A stretch of DNA of 64,000 nucleotides from Symbiodinium natans (GCA_905221605.1 CAJNDS010001347.1:744211-808210), one strand, 5' to 3'. Positions 51,976 through 62,129 are shown, counted from the first letter of the stretch. Translations and numbers: made by a program. The notes: generated by a model not told the origin, from the letters alone.

Positions 51976-52527
51976 GGCTGTGAGTTTTTTTTCCGGGCTT
52001 GTAACAGGCACCGGGGGGCCCCTCCGCGACAAAGGTTTGTAACAGACGGGCCGCGTCCGCGACAAGGCTACAACCCCCCCCCCCCCCCTTCCGACAAGAC
52101 AGCAATACCATTGAATTTTCTCATTGCCAATCTCGATGCGACCTTGATGCGTGTCTGCAGCAACTTTCACTCTCAATCCACGATAAGGCCTGCGACAGGG
52201 CGCGACATACCCGCGACAACCCGCGCGACTGCTCGAGCCGGCAGGTGCCCATCCGTAGGGCAACCTTGAACGAGAAGCCCAGGGTTTATATTTACAGGGT
52301 TCAGGATTTAATGGCTCTCCGGTAAAATCCCTGCGGTCCCTAAACCCTTCATCCGAACCCCAACCCTAAACCTAAGCCCTTTACCCTAAACTCTTACAAA
52401 ATCCAAATAAGAAAGTTGGGTTCAAAGTAGCGGCGCGACAAACGTATGAAATAACCTGCCCGCGACAAGGCTTGTAACAGAGGGGGTGGGGGACCCCCCG
52501 CGACAACCCGACTTTTGACCCACTGCC
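51976..52527. mobile_element. nested insertion B, 552 bp, AGCT duplication
   Basis: AGCT flanks the segment (51972-51975 and 52528-52531) and is single in the uninterrupted copy. Ends are weakly inverted: GGCTGTGAG at the left, and GGCAGTGGG as reverse complement at the right. Inside are repeated CCGCGACAAGG...TTGTAACAG words (about 52000-52080 and 52450-52510) and a CCCTAAA-like tract (about 52337-52395). Non-coding; a non-autonomous DNA transposon is likely, family unknown. Confidence 0.65.
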
Positions 52528-52777
52528 AGCTCTCTTGCAGACCTTCTCTGTTGCGTTGGAACCTTAAAATCCAACCCGGCAAGCCCAAACCTCAGCTCCG
52601 GGTGATTCCCAAAATTCCTAGGATTTTTAGACAAAAAGTGTTAAAATTCCCGGAATTTTCAGGATCCCCCTGCAAGGCCCTCACAAGCAGCCAAGTGGAC
52701 CGGAAGAGGAGGCGGGGCATCCGACAGGGCGGCCGCAGAGCGAAAATAGGGGTCGAGCCCGTAGCCTTTTATGGGGA

Positions 52778-53058
52778 TATATGAATTTATCATTGTCTAG
52801 ATTATATTCGAATAAGTTCAGATCATTTCGTCATCTCGAATTCTTAATCGTGCTTTGAAAAACGCACTACTATTCCCTAATTCACTAGGAACCTCGAGAA
52901 AAAAACTATCACGTACTTACACGAATTGGAAGAAAAATTCTCGCCAAAGGGAATTCTTATATTTCATAAATTATTTCGCTATATCGATTTCATACTCGTC
53001 TATGGACACTTTTGCTTTACGACATTTATAAAGGATACGAGAATAATCCTTCTGAATA
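52778..53058. other. AT-rich island DNA
   Basis: AT-rich sequence directly outside the second Helitron. No gene recognised. Confidence 0.5.
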
Positions 53059-53652
53059 TCAATCGAGAATCGATTTTTCATATCTTGATTTATTATATCT
53101 AAAGGAGAATTCATAATTCGTTCGTATTCTTGATATATATTCTTCAAAAGTCCGCGTGCGCTTTTCTCGTAACCCCCTGTTAAGAATAGATTCAGAATCC
53201 AAATTCTGAATCTGATAGGTTGCCTCCATATTACGATTCCGATGCTTACATTCGGCAAAGGCCGCGACAACCCTACCCGAACGCCATGCGACCAAATTGG
53301 AAAGAGAAATCGAATATGGAGATACCAATACGATATCCAAAATCAAATGAGGATATTTCCGCCATGAATTTTGTTGGAGAAGAGGTGAGGTAATGGAAAG
53401 AAAGTATATCTCTCGATATTTGGTAATCTCAAATTGTGGTCGGATTCCGGCCCGTGTCACGACCGCATAATATACGTGGGTGCGAGCTCCTCTTGCTACG
53501 TATATCATAGAATGATTTTCCAATGAATTCATGGCTTGATGCCACAACGTATATTGCCCTCTAGAAGTCAGAATTTCCAATCCAAATCGTAGGGAGAGAG
53601 AATCAAGGATTATAATATTTCCAGAGGGGAATATTTGATTTCGTATTACCAT
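53059..53652 (-). pseudogene. possible C-terminal part of a LINE (non-LTR) ORF
   Basis: This 197-codon frame reads VVTRAGIRPQFEI, KYPHLILDIVLVSPYSISLS and LVAWRSGRVVAAFAECKHRN. The order resembles the C-terminal domain found after the reverse transcriptase in many protist LINEs: a His/Asn start, an AGLxPxxE segment, an RxPDxxL segment, then a basic R-G-xxA-xxxxRK helix. The match is one of pattern, with AT-driven substitutions throughout. It points opposite to the reverse-transcriptase relic at 56.5 kb, so it belongs to a different insertion. Confidence 0.35.
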
Positions 53653-53682
53653 GGGAAATGATAAATTCGAATCCTAAATATA

Positions 53683-54669
53683 TCATTCATAGAAGATCCT
53701 TGTGCAAGACAATCGTTGCTTTTTTGAATGGTTTCCTGCACTAATTCGCGGTGGTTCGGCCAATTCGTGCTGGGAGCCGACGAAAACATTCGGCAGAAAA
53801 AATATGAGGTTCTGAAGAGCATGGATCTCAATAGGATAATTGTCGGCATTGATGATGGAACCATAGATCTGTCGAATGGAATAAATGAATGTCAAATCAT
53901 TTCGATGGACAACACCCCCGTTCACTCGAAGATCATCCATACTAAGCCCAACAAGAAGAAGAGTGCGCCGAATGTAGCCCCTACTCCCCAGAACCAACCA
54001 ATTTGCACCGACTCTGCGTTGGGCGCGGCGGACTCCAGGCGTTACAAAATTGAAGGGTCCTCCGTATAGGAACCAGCGGGGATCCCCGGAGGGACAAAGA
54101 GGCAGATGAAAGGACGATATCAGGTACCCCTGTACAAAGAAGAGCTCGCTCATCCCAAGGGCGCCCCACGTAGGTGACGCCCGAACATCCAGAGATTCCC
54201 GATAGGAATGCCCAACTGTAGGGTCGGCTCGTGGCCTTCCCCAAAGAGCGAGAAAAAGAAGCAAAATAGTCTGAAGTCCGACCAAAGCATCCCCTCCCTG
54301 AACCTCGCACCGCACACGATAACACCAAAGGGGACCCCCTGTCCACACACACCTCGTGCACTGCCTGAAGGCAACTTAGGGTCGAATTCTCGTACGTCAA
54401 ATCCCTACAGACAACCGCGTGATAAGCCCAACCGCCGACCACACGGGTGGGCAAACCTCATTGGTACATCCGGCACACCACCAGAAAAGCCACTCCCATC
54501 AGAGGAGACCGCACCATGCGTAGCCCCCCCCAACGGCCCCCGCGACAACTTTAAACCAGAGTGGCCGAGGATGACTGACATTCCGCCCCCTATTGTTCCA
54601 GCAAAACAAATAACCCCAAGGACAAACACCGTACAGAAGGGGGGTCCGACCATGTCGGAAGTGGATTAG
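53683..54669. other. GC-richer block with long frames on both strands
   Basis: From about 53980 to 54890 the DNA is clearly GC-richer than the island around it. Frames of 222 codons (minus, 54348-53683), 157 codons (minus, 54454-53981), 114 codons (plus, 53728-54069) and 153 codons (plus, 54208-54669, Pro-rich) overlap. None is recognised, and I cannot choose a strand. Probably a separate insertion into the AT-rich island. Confidence 0.35.
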
Positions 54670-54899
54670 CCCATGCTGCATCTTTCATATCGCGCTCTCA
54701 CCCTGACCCCAGCACTGTCATACCCACTGGTCCCGAGACACATCATCCGAACCTAGCGCAAGCACAAACGCACTCACATGGCGCGCAGCCACAAACCCTA
54801 ACTGGTGCAGCAGCATGGTTGCCCGCACGGCGGCCACGGTGAGGCCGACGCCAGTCGGTGCCGCGCCTAAGCCCAAGACTTCCGAATTTCGTGGGTAAT

Positions 54900-56455
54900 G
54901 TCGTCTATCATTGACTATCTATCAATTCGTGTGCGAAGAGTCTTTGGAATACTATTCGAGATTTATGATTATGGATTTCCAAAATCGGTGCAGGATGACG
55001 TCTCGGAATAATCTCGCGGAATTCATCAATTTCGGGAAGATCATATTGTTTCATGAGATGGAGGGAGATATGCTTGAGGGGGAATCTCAATAATAATAAG
55101 GATTTGATCGAATATCCAAGAGCAAACGATCATAGGATCTTCGTATGATTCTATTCATCGTATAATGAATCTGGACCAATCAGGGATATCTATATTTATG
55201 CGAATATGATTTCCTTTGATGATTTTCTTTCCGTCGTTCTGATCGATCGTTCATCTCCTTGAAAACTTTTCGTGGAAAGGATATGAAGCTTTATCTTCTT
55301 CAGATCGAAATGAAGATCATGTTTCCCAACGAATATGAGCTCTTATTCGAAGATCGTCCAATCCAATGAGATCGGATCCCCACAAAAAAATGTCGTCAAC
55401 AAATTCAGGGTCGAAATATTCGGCAACCCCCCTGATATTAGCTCACGTTTCCTCATTTATGCGCTTGCGTGCGAGGCAAAAGAATGGCCCATGAATGATC
55501 AATCCTATTGATCCCTAGTTGATTGTATGTACCGATCATAAGTGGCTAGGTGCCCTACAGAACTCGATAAAATTGATAGAGGCGTGAACGAAATGACAAT
55601 AGTCGTCCAAAAATATTGGGATATGCACTCTATTGAAGGCGTTAGAGATATCTCTTGGGAATAGGATGTAGTCCTCCCTATGGGAATTCTATCGCAAACA
55701 AGCCCTAGTGGCGTGGATCATGATCTCAATATTGGATCATAAATGGCGAATTAATAATAGGACGATCTTGAATCCGAATCTTAATATCTAGGAGAAATGA
55801 GATTTTGATACATTTTTTCGTTAAATAAAATCCATCATAATCGGATGAATATCTTAGGAAAATGATATATCTTATCCCTATTCATCATTTTTATTTATTC
55901 TCATAAGGGGACCACCCCTTATCTACGGACGAAATTCGAACATCCATCAACGAAAATCTGAATGACATCTTTGGGATCCCTTAAGAAGATATCGCCTCTT
56001 GGATTTTCAATAAGGAATCGAAATAAATCGATTTGGAGATTATCTGGCGCGGGTTCCTTCCCACATTACAAAGAATGTAATATCTGGCAATCATCCATTT
56101 CATCGGGGAGTTCTGGGGGAGTTGTTGGCGCGAATGAAGGGAGCTAAGGGGGTTATAAGGGATCGGGAAATTGATTTGTCAATTTGAATTGAATTATTTG
56201 GTGGATGATCATCATCAGAAATCGTATAATGAGATACATTTTCTTCGTGAGAAGATAAGGAAATCTTGTCTCTTCAAGTATTAGGATAAGGTTCCTTCAT
56301 CCAATATTTGGTGACCCAAAAATATATATCTCTTGCACCATCTCATCAATTATAATGAGGCATCACGATTGGCGGAAGGATGGGTCTCTGAGGCCATGAG
56401 ACCATGAATTGAAGGGAGAATTTGATTGATATCGACAATTGAGATTCTCAGGGAA
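54900..56455. other. AT-rich DNA without recognisable gene
   Basis: Strongly AT-rich and rich in GATC, GATATC and GAATAT words, with stops in all frames. It may be the worn 5' part of the LINE that follows, but no endonuclease motif can be read. Confidence 0.45.
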
Positions 56456-57570
56456 ATCCATACCCTTGGACGCTGATGTTCGCCCGATCGTCATGGGCCA
56501 ATGGGTTCCGACCTTCGGAAACTTGTCTTCAAGACTACTTTTCTGATGGACAAATATTTAATTCATGAATTTTTGATCCCTTCCCTTTGCAGATGACGAT
56601 GGGAATCTCATCTGGGGCAGAGGCCATGGTCCACATGACCCGAATATGGATTCGAGATAAAAACCATCGACGGGATTATCTTCTCTTGCAATGGGGCGTA
56701 TCTAATATATTTAATGAAGTATTTTCCTACGAATTGTTGAACGAATATTTCACTTATATTCCCATTTCTCCCATTTCAAATAAATTCGCAGAATATTCTT
56801 ATGGAATCCCCAATAATTTGATATCTCATGAATATCTTCTCCAATTAAATCGAGGACAATAAGGATATCCATTATTGGGGTCTCTTTTCTATCTCATTCG
56901 TCGTCGGATGGGAGAAGAAATCCGGACGAAATTTGAAGGACCATCGCCTGGATTCGATCCCGAATATATCGACGATGATTTAATGGCGATACTCTCTCGT
57001 CCATGGATTTCCTTCGATAAATTCGGAATCGATTTAGGCTTCTCGAAAATTATTCTTTATCTTCTCGAGGGAGAAAATTTTCAAGGAGATTTATGTCGGA
57101 CTTGGGGGATCATATCGTGTTGGGGCGTGATATTCTGATGGTATAAATCCCGATTGCTGGCATATCCGATCATTTTGCGATATGGATCCAGGATATATAA
57201 TCGGAAATGACGAGAATCTTCGAGGCAATAGAATAATTCCAAAAATGATATGTGGCCTTCCATATTCTTCAAAAATATTTGGGATTTCCTTTCCTATTAT
57301 TATCGTAATATATCTTATTCGAATATAGATTCGTTTCTCCTATGGTATGCTCGTCGTATGCGGGAATCATTCTCATATATTTTCGGATGGGAAATGGACG
57401 ATTCTCAATGATATCAAATTATTTTGCCATCCAAATTTGGAGGCCTTGGATTGATGGATGGACAAGTATTGATTGGAGAATCGATGATATCATAAATTGA
57501 TATCGCTTATATTAATTCGTGGAAATAGTTCACATCGAAAATCGCGATATTATTACCAATTGGAACTGAA
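56456..57570 (+). pseudogene. LINE (non-LTR) reverse transcriptase relic
   Basis: Reverse-transcriptase landmarks occur in order. VRPIVMG then DLRKLVFKT (about 56470-56540, two frames) matches RPI-x-G...RRLxxK. GAEAMVHMTRIWI (56613) and WGVSNIFNEVFSYELLNEYF match the LxxDxxNAFNxVxRxxLL block. RGQ-stop-GYPLLGSLFYL (56851 on) matches GxxQGDPLGPLLF. DPEYIDDDLMAI (56961 on) matches FxxYLDDGxL. GIDLGFSKIILYL follows. Then MRESFSYIFGWEMDDSQ-stop-YQIILPSKFGGLGL (57358 on) matches the thumb-side LPxxxGGLGL block. In-frame stops include TAA at 56860 (for Gln) and TGA at 57136 and about 57408 (the last for Trp). The catalytic YLDDG is changed to YIDDD. It is dead, and AT-shifted compared with other coding DNA in the window. 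Confidence 0.6.
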
Positions 57571-58090
57571 GATAATGGGGAGGGGGGGGGGACAATCCAT
57601 TCATAATATGATGATTATTCTCCTTATATTTTTCCTCGATCTGGAATATGATGACCATCCGAAATCATTTCATCTCGTATTCAAATTACAAATTGAAATA
57701 GCCGACCAACTTTTATGGATGATAAATCCCCCCGATTGGGAATATTTGCACGTCACTCGGGCCCGATGAATATGTGGATAGATTATCTCGACCCCATCAT
57801 TGATTGAATATTCCTTCTTGACTATTATTGTATTTTCGGATTCTGAATCATTATGATTAGGCAAGATAATCTTCCAATAGGATGAAGATTTCCATTCTAC
57901 CATAAGAGAATGATGTATGGGAATATCAAATCTTATCTGATATACGAACCTTATCTAGCACGAATAGAATTCTATACTAAATATCATAATATACTTCGTG
58001 ATTGTATCTATCATTTGGCGTAGGAAACCGATTTGAGACACCAATTGGAGGTCCCGATATTTTTATCCGATGCTTCGTAACGACGATTCG
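57571..58090. other. right end of the AT-rich island
   Basis: AT-rich. A short frame (about 57600-57769, IFFLDLEYDDHPKSFHLVFK) could be more of the LINE but is not recognised. Composition changes sharply to normal near 58090. Confidence 0.4.
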
Positions 58091-58436
58091 TGGATAGAAT
58101 CCTGCCATCTTCAATATTCTGCTGAAGTGGAGAAGCAGCTCCATGTGAACAGCTTAAGCCCAGGTCGAAGTGCGATCGTTGTGAATTGCAGAACTCCGGC
58201 CAACCGTGGCTCAAGCGATGAGGTGCACAAATCGAGAAGTGTACCGCTGGCTTGTAAGGGTTTGGGCCTTCTTGGGGGAAGTGAGGGGTTGTTGGGTTTG
58301 GGAGGGGTCTTCCGGTTTTCGGTTGCCCTTAGTCCTCAAGCCCTTAGGTCCCGTTAGTACCCCATTGAGGAAGGAAGGTTTGAAGTTGAGTTATTTTGTT
58401 CGGGGGGTTTGATTTCAGGGTCTAGGGAAGATCAGC
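58091..58436. other. upstream sequence of the copia element
   Basis: This region should hold the 5' LTR end and primer-binding site of the retrotransposon. Without the 3' LTR in the window the LTR limits cannot be set, and no primer-binding site was recognised. GGCTCAAG at 58208 is too short to call a spliced-leader relic. Confidence 0.4.
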
Positions 58437-61100
58437 ATGGCATCCCCTGCGCAAGATGACACGGCACAGAATCGAGAAGTTTCTGTTCATCAGGTTATGA
58501 CCGCCCAAGTTAACGCTGATCCTGCTGGAACTTCGCTCGAAGGTGAAACCCACGGCCCTCAGTATGCTGGAATGTGCAATGGAACATCTGGCGGCAGAGA
58601 AGCTGTGGGCACAGAGAGGGAGGGCCGAGCTGGGCCTAGGGGAGCACCCCAACCGGAGGCCTTAGCGCCAGGTCAGTCGTGTGGATCCACTTATGGGACA
58701 ATGGGCTCAGCAGTGGGTTTGGCAAGTGGTGCAATGGTTCCGATAGTTGGTGGTGCAAGGTCCGTAAGCAGCAGTGAGATGGCAATTGGAGCGATGGTGA
58801 GTGCTGGATGTAGTTCTGGCAACGAGCCAACGATGGAGATGGCTCCTGGCATGCCCTTGAATGCTATCATCAACGCTTCGCAATTGCCACCAGCAGAGCA
58901 TGTGCAGTTTCCGGAAGATGTGCTAGCAGCTCAACTTTCTGGTGCGGCACATGTTGGAGAAGTGGCAAGCTCAGGGCCAACGAATCCGATGATGCGCTGG
59001 ATGAGGAGGAGACTGCATGAAGTGTTGGAAGGATTTCAGAGACGGGGTGAGGCCTTTTCAGGTTTCCAGACGCCGCCACCTGCATGGATGTATCCTTCTC
59101 CTTGTCCGTCGCCGATGGAACGAGCCTCGCCACCAAGCAGACCGCGAGCTGAGACTTTGTGGACTCAGCAGCAATGGGAAAGGGTGCAAGCCATGGAGCA
59201 AGAGGCTCCCTTGCTGCATCCCCCACGACGTGAAGTTCCGCGTGAATCTGCAAGTACCTCAGATGTTCCGTCAGATGTGGTTCAGGAAGAGGTCAGACGG
59301 CAGATGGCGGGTGTGATGAGCATGCTGAAATCTTCGCAAGATGAGGTGCGGAGGTTGACGGCAGCGCTGGACAAGCGAAGGGCAATGGATGGGAGAGAGC
59401 AGCGGGAGGAAGGAGATGGCCGCCTACCACAACAAGAAGGCGCTCATGCTCGCAATCTAGCTGGACTTTCTGGACCAGGAGGCAATTCCTTGTTCCCATC
59501 AATGCCAGAGGTTCGTCAAGCAGGTGATCCTTCTCCTGGGCTTGGAGGTCAAGGAAGGGAAGAGTATCCTCATGTAGGAGGAAGGAGTGGCCTACCACAA
59601 CAAGGAGGCGCTCCTCGCAATCTAGGTGGACTTTCTGGACCAGGAGGCTATAATGCACATCCGAGCACTACGTCACCGTCGGGAATGCCTTCTAGTTCCA
59701 GACCAATGCCAGAGTCGGGGGTAAGGCAGCAGCAAAGTGCGACAGCGCCCACGGCAAAGGCAGATCCATTGAACGTCTTGGTCACTGGCATGCAGCAGTT
59801 ACAAGCGGCTATGCTGAGGCAGATAGGTTCGCAATCCCAACAAACCCCAGAGATTGTGAAACCGGGATCGGCTGTGCTACCGTCGCTACCATCTCCAACG
59901 GAATCTGCTCCGATAGATTATCAAGACTGGGTGTCGTTGCTGCAAACGTATATGGCAGATCTGAGCGACTCGAGCGGCGAATGGTGGGCTCGCATCATGG
60001 AGTGTGTGAACAGGGCCTACCAAGAGTACCTCAGGTCAACTCCTTATGAGCGACTCACCCTGCAACCTGAGGAACCACCGGAGCTGATCACTGGACAGTT
60101 TTCACGAGTACATGCACGAGCAGCACATCTGATTTTAGCAGCACTGGCAACAGAGGTCAAGTCGGAGCTGGTCGCATCACGAAAGACAACTGTGATTCAA
60201 GCGATGTTCAGGCTCACTATCTTGTACCAGCCGGGAGGAGAAGGAGAACGGCAGTTGATCCTCTCAAAGCTGACTACGCCAACTTCGGTGACTACGCCAG
60301 CAGAATTGGTAGTGGTGCTTCGTGAATGGGAACGATGGCTCCGGCGGGCCAAGGTGATTGGTTTGTCCACGCCAGATCCCTCCATTCTGGTGGCTGGTTT
60401 GACGAATTTGATGAGGTCCTTGTTATCTGCAAATCAGGAAGCGCAATTCCGGACCTCGATGATACGGAGCAACTTGATGATCGATCAGGTCCCAACACAG
60501 GAGGGAGTGATGAAGCTGCATCAACATTTGTTGTCAGAAGCGGAGCAGATGGCTACAGGTGGGGATGCTAGAAAGGGAGGAAAAGGGACGGCTTCTTCCT
60601 CCGAGTCTCCAAATCCGAAGCTGAGAGGGCTTACAACACCTACTGCGTCACCGAGCGAAAGGCCGCCCAAGAACCCTCAAGCAAAACCAAAGGCCTGCAA
60701 ATTCTTCACCTCAGAGAGTGGATGCATGAAGGGCCAGGAGTGCAAGTTTGGGCATGAGTTCAAGGAGCTGCCGGACAAGAAGGATAGGTGTTGGAAATGT
60801 GGTTCGAAGAAACACAGGGCAGCAGCATGCACAGCGGGGCAATCACCGACCTCTCCAACTGCTAAAGCAGGACCTCCGAAGGATCCATTGCCGAAGGGAC
60901 AGCCAGCCCTAAGAGGACAAGCAACTTCTTCCTCATCGGTGCCTCCGTCGCCATGTGAACCGCCAGGGCTGACGGGAGGTGAGACTTCGGCAACTGCAAC
61001 CTCAGCGCCAGCTCCAATAGCAGCAGCATCGGCAACCACGACGAGCAGCTCATCCATTCCAATGACCGCTCAGCCTAAGGCATCCAATCCTACGTTGTAG
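58437..61100 (+). CDS. retrotransposon Gag (Ty1/copia-type), CCCH + CCHC zinc fingers
   Basis: The ATG at 58437 opens 887 codons. The order is: Gly/Ser/Met-rich N-terminus (1-180), a charged helical stretch (about 280-320, EEVRRQMAGVMSML), and two imperfect repeats of LPQQ-x-GA-x-NLxGLSGPGG (about residues 331 and 385). Then comes a helical capsid-like domain (about 480-715, with DYQDWVSLLQTYMADLSDSS and EWERWLRRAKVIGLSTPDPS) and a CCCH finger (C-x8-C-x5-C-x3-H at ACKFFTSESGCMKGQECKFG H, about 753). A CCHC knuckle (CWKCGSKKHRAAAC, about 784) follows, then a Pro/Ala/Ser-rich tail. Gag packages element RNA in cytosolic particles; the knuckle binds RNA. It ends in TAG (61098-61100), in the same frame as the protease that follows. 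The intact frame suggests a young copy. Confidence 0.85.
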   Translation: MASPAQDDTAQNREVSVHQVMTAQVNADPAGTSLEGETHGPQYAGMCNGTSGGREAVGTEREGRAGPRGAPQPEALAPGQSCGSTYGTMGSAVGLASGAMVPIVGGARSVSSSEMAIGAMVSAGCSSGNEPTMEMAPGMPLNAIINASQLPPAEHVQFPEDVLAAQLSGAAHVGEVASSGPTNPMMRWMRRRLHEVLEGFQRRGEAFSGFQTPPPAWMYPSPCPSPMERASPPSRPRAETLWTQQQWERVQAMEQEAPLLHPPRREVPRESASTSDVPSDVVQEEVRRQMAGVMSMLKSSQDEVRRLTAALDKRRAMDGREQREEGDGRLPQQEGAHARNLAGLSGPGGNSLFPSMPEVRQAGDPSPGLGGQGREEYPHVGGRSGLPQQGGAPRNLGGLSGPGGYNAHPSTTSPSGMPSSSRPMPESGVRQQQSATAPTAKADPLNVLVTGMQQLQAAMLRQIGSQSQQTPEIVKPGSAVLPSLPSPTESAPIDYQDWVSLLQTYMADLSDSSGEWWARIMECVNRAYQEYLRSTPYERLTLQPEEPPELITGQFSRVHARAAHLILAALATEVKSELVASRKTTVIQAMFRLTILYQPGGEGERQLILSKLTTPTSVTTPAELVVVLREWERWLRRAKVIGLSTPDPSILVAGLTNLMRSLLSANQEAQFRTSMIRSNLMIDQVPTQEGVMKLHQHLLSEAEQMATGGDARKGGKGTASSSESPNPKLRGLTTPTASPSERPPKNPQAKPKACKFFTSESGCMKGQECKFGHEFKELPDKKDRCWKCGSKKHRAAACTAGQSPTSPTAKAGPPKDPLPKGQPALRGQATSSSSVPPSPCEPPGLTGGETSATATSAPAPIAAASATTTSSSSIPMTAQPKASNPTL

Positions 61101-62129
61101 TCATTGACGAATCTGGAACCACAAGAGCTGCTGAGGATGCTTCGGCTACAAGAGCAAATCGATGAACTGAGGCGACTGCAAGCGATCTCGTTGGAGGAGG
61201 AGCCGTTGGATGAGTTCAGGAGAACACATTTGATGGCTCTGAAAGAGGCGGAGCCGCTCAAGGAGAGATTTGCTCTCCTGGACAGTGGAGCAACACATGC
61301 GTATCGTGGGGCACAAGAGGGCGAGTTGGACTGGGCCAGGACGGTCAAGGTGAATTTGGCGGGAGGACAAAGCAAAGAGCTCAAGCAGAACCCGGGTGGA
61401 ACGCTACTTGGGGAAGAAGGCTCAGATGCAATCTTGCCATTGGGGAAATTGGTACGCTTGCTGAACTGTGAGGTACACTGGAACCCGAGAAGCCTCGTGA
61501 TAAAGCATCCAGAGTTTGGAAAGCTGCGAGTACGTGTTCGAAATGACTGCCCGGAGGTGGTGGAGACAGAGGGTTTGAGGATCATCTCCGAGTTAGAACA
61601 GAAGAGGTTGTTGTCGTTCACGGCCGCGATGGATGCGTTTGAGGAGCAGGTGGCAGCAATGGAGGTGGGCCTGGATCAAAGCTGGGAGCGCTGGATGAAC
61701 GTGTTCCTGAAAACCGGAAGCAGAGTATCGTGCACAGGCTTGCTGCAAACACTCCCGTTCTTGAATGACATGCCGATGAGCTTGATTGGAAAAATTGCAG
61801 AAGAAGTTCCAGTCACAGACAAGGATGGTTGGAAATTGCTGAAGAAATTCCCATGGAATCGAAGTCGGCGAAAACAACTATGGGCCTCGAGGCGTTGGGT
61901 AGTGCATGTGTATGCTGGAAAAACAAGGCCTCAGGATGACATCAGCAAGCTAGAAGGGCACCATGGAATGGTAGTGATCTCAATCGACTTGGAGGACAGT
62001 AGATCCTTCAACATGGACGAGCAGGGAAGTATCTTCCAGCTGTTGATGTGGGCAGCGCTGTCAGGGCGTTTGGAAGAGATCCTTGGAGGACCGCCGTGTC
62101 GAACGGCAAGCATGGTCCGAAGCCTTTGA
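61101..62129 (+). CDS. copia-type aspartic protease region (pol, N-terminal part)
   Basis: The frame continues that of Gag after a single TAG. It has a charged helical lead-in (EPQELLRMLRLQEQIDELRR), then the protease active site FALLDSGATHAYR (Asp of DSGA, about 61276) and flap/strand elements (VKVNLAGGQSKELKQNPGG, ILPLGKLVRLL). This gives the self-cleavage protease of the polyprotein. It runs on through a linker region to GGPPCRTAS, where the protein sense jumps to another frame at about 62112. The ORF itself closes with TGA at 62127-62129. No ATG stands between the TAG and the protease, so translation probably depends on readthrough of TAG, or the TAG is a recent mutation of CAG. Confidence 0.8.
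   Translation, partial: SLTNLEPQELLRMLRLQEQIDELRRLQAISLEEEPLDEFRRTHLMALKEAEPLKERFALLDSGATHAYRGAQEGELDWARTVKVNLAGGQSKELKQNPGGTLLGEEGSDAILPLGKLVRLLNCEVHWNPRSLVIKHPEFGKLRVRVRNDCPEVVETEGLRIISELEQKRLLSFTAAMDAFEEQVAAMEVGLDQSWERWMNVFLKTGSRVSCTGLLQTLPFLNDMPMSLIGKIAEEVPVTDKDGWKLLKKFPWNRSRRKQLWASRRWVVHVYAGKTRPQDDISKLEGHHGMVVISIDLEDSRSFNMDEQGSIFQLLMWAALSGRLEEILGGPPCRTASMVRSL

Larger units (their letters stand above)
50223..52777 (-). mobile_element. second Helitron copy, inverted, 3'-truncated, with nested insertions
   Basis: Read on the minus strand it starts TCCCCATAAAAGGC at 52777, after an A, like the first copy. It then follows 45406-47213 closely until 50223, where similarity stops abruptly inside ATCGACGAC. 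It thus lacks all helicase sequence. It is interrupted by insertions at 51976-52527 and 51031-51626, lacks the 342-bp TTGTG-flanked segment, and carries 4 bases (GTGC) missing from the first copy near 46872. The (GA)n tract is shorter. A true 3' Helitron end was not found, so it is a truncated or non-autonomous derivative. Confidence 0.8.

Noticed and set aside
56641-56880. RIP-like (CpA to TpA) hypermutation as the cause of AT-richness
   Set aside because: A hand count over 240 bases gave about 23 TA, 12 CA, 10 TG and roughly 35 AT. TA is not in excess of AT, CA and TG are not strongly depleted, and CpG is still present.
52778-58090. AT-rich island as a plastid or mitochondrial insertion
   Set aside because: No plastid or mitochondrial gene could be recognised on either strand, while LINE reverse-transcriptase motifs could. 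Dinoflagellate plastid genes are on minicircles and would be short. A database search would settle it.
58208-58215. GGCTCAAG upstream of Gag as a spliced-leader relic
   Set aside because: Only eight bases match (twelve with a gap); expected by chance in 64 kb.
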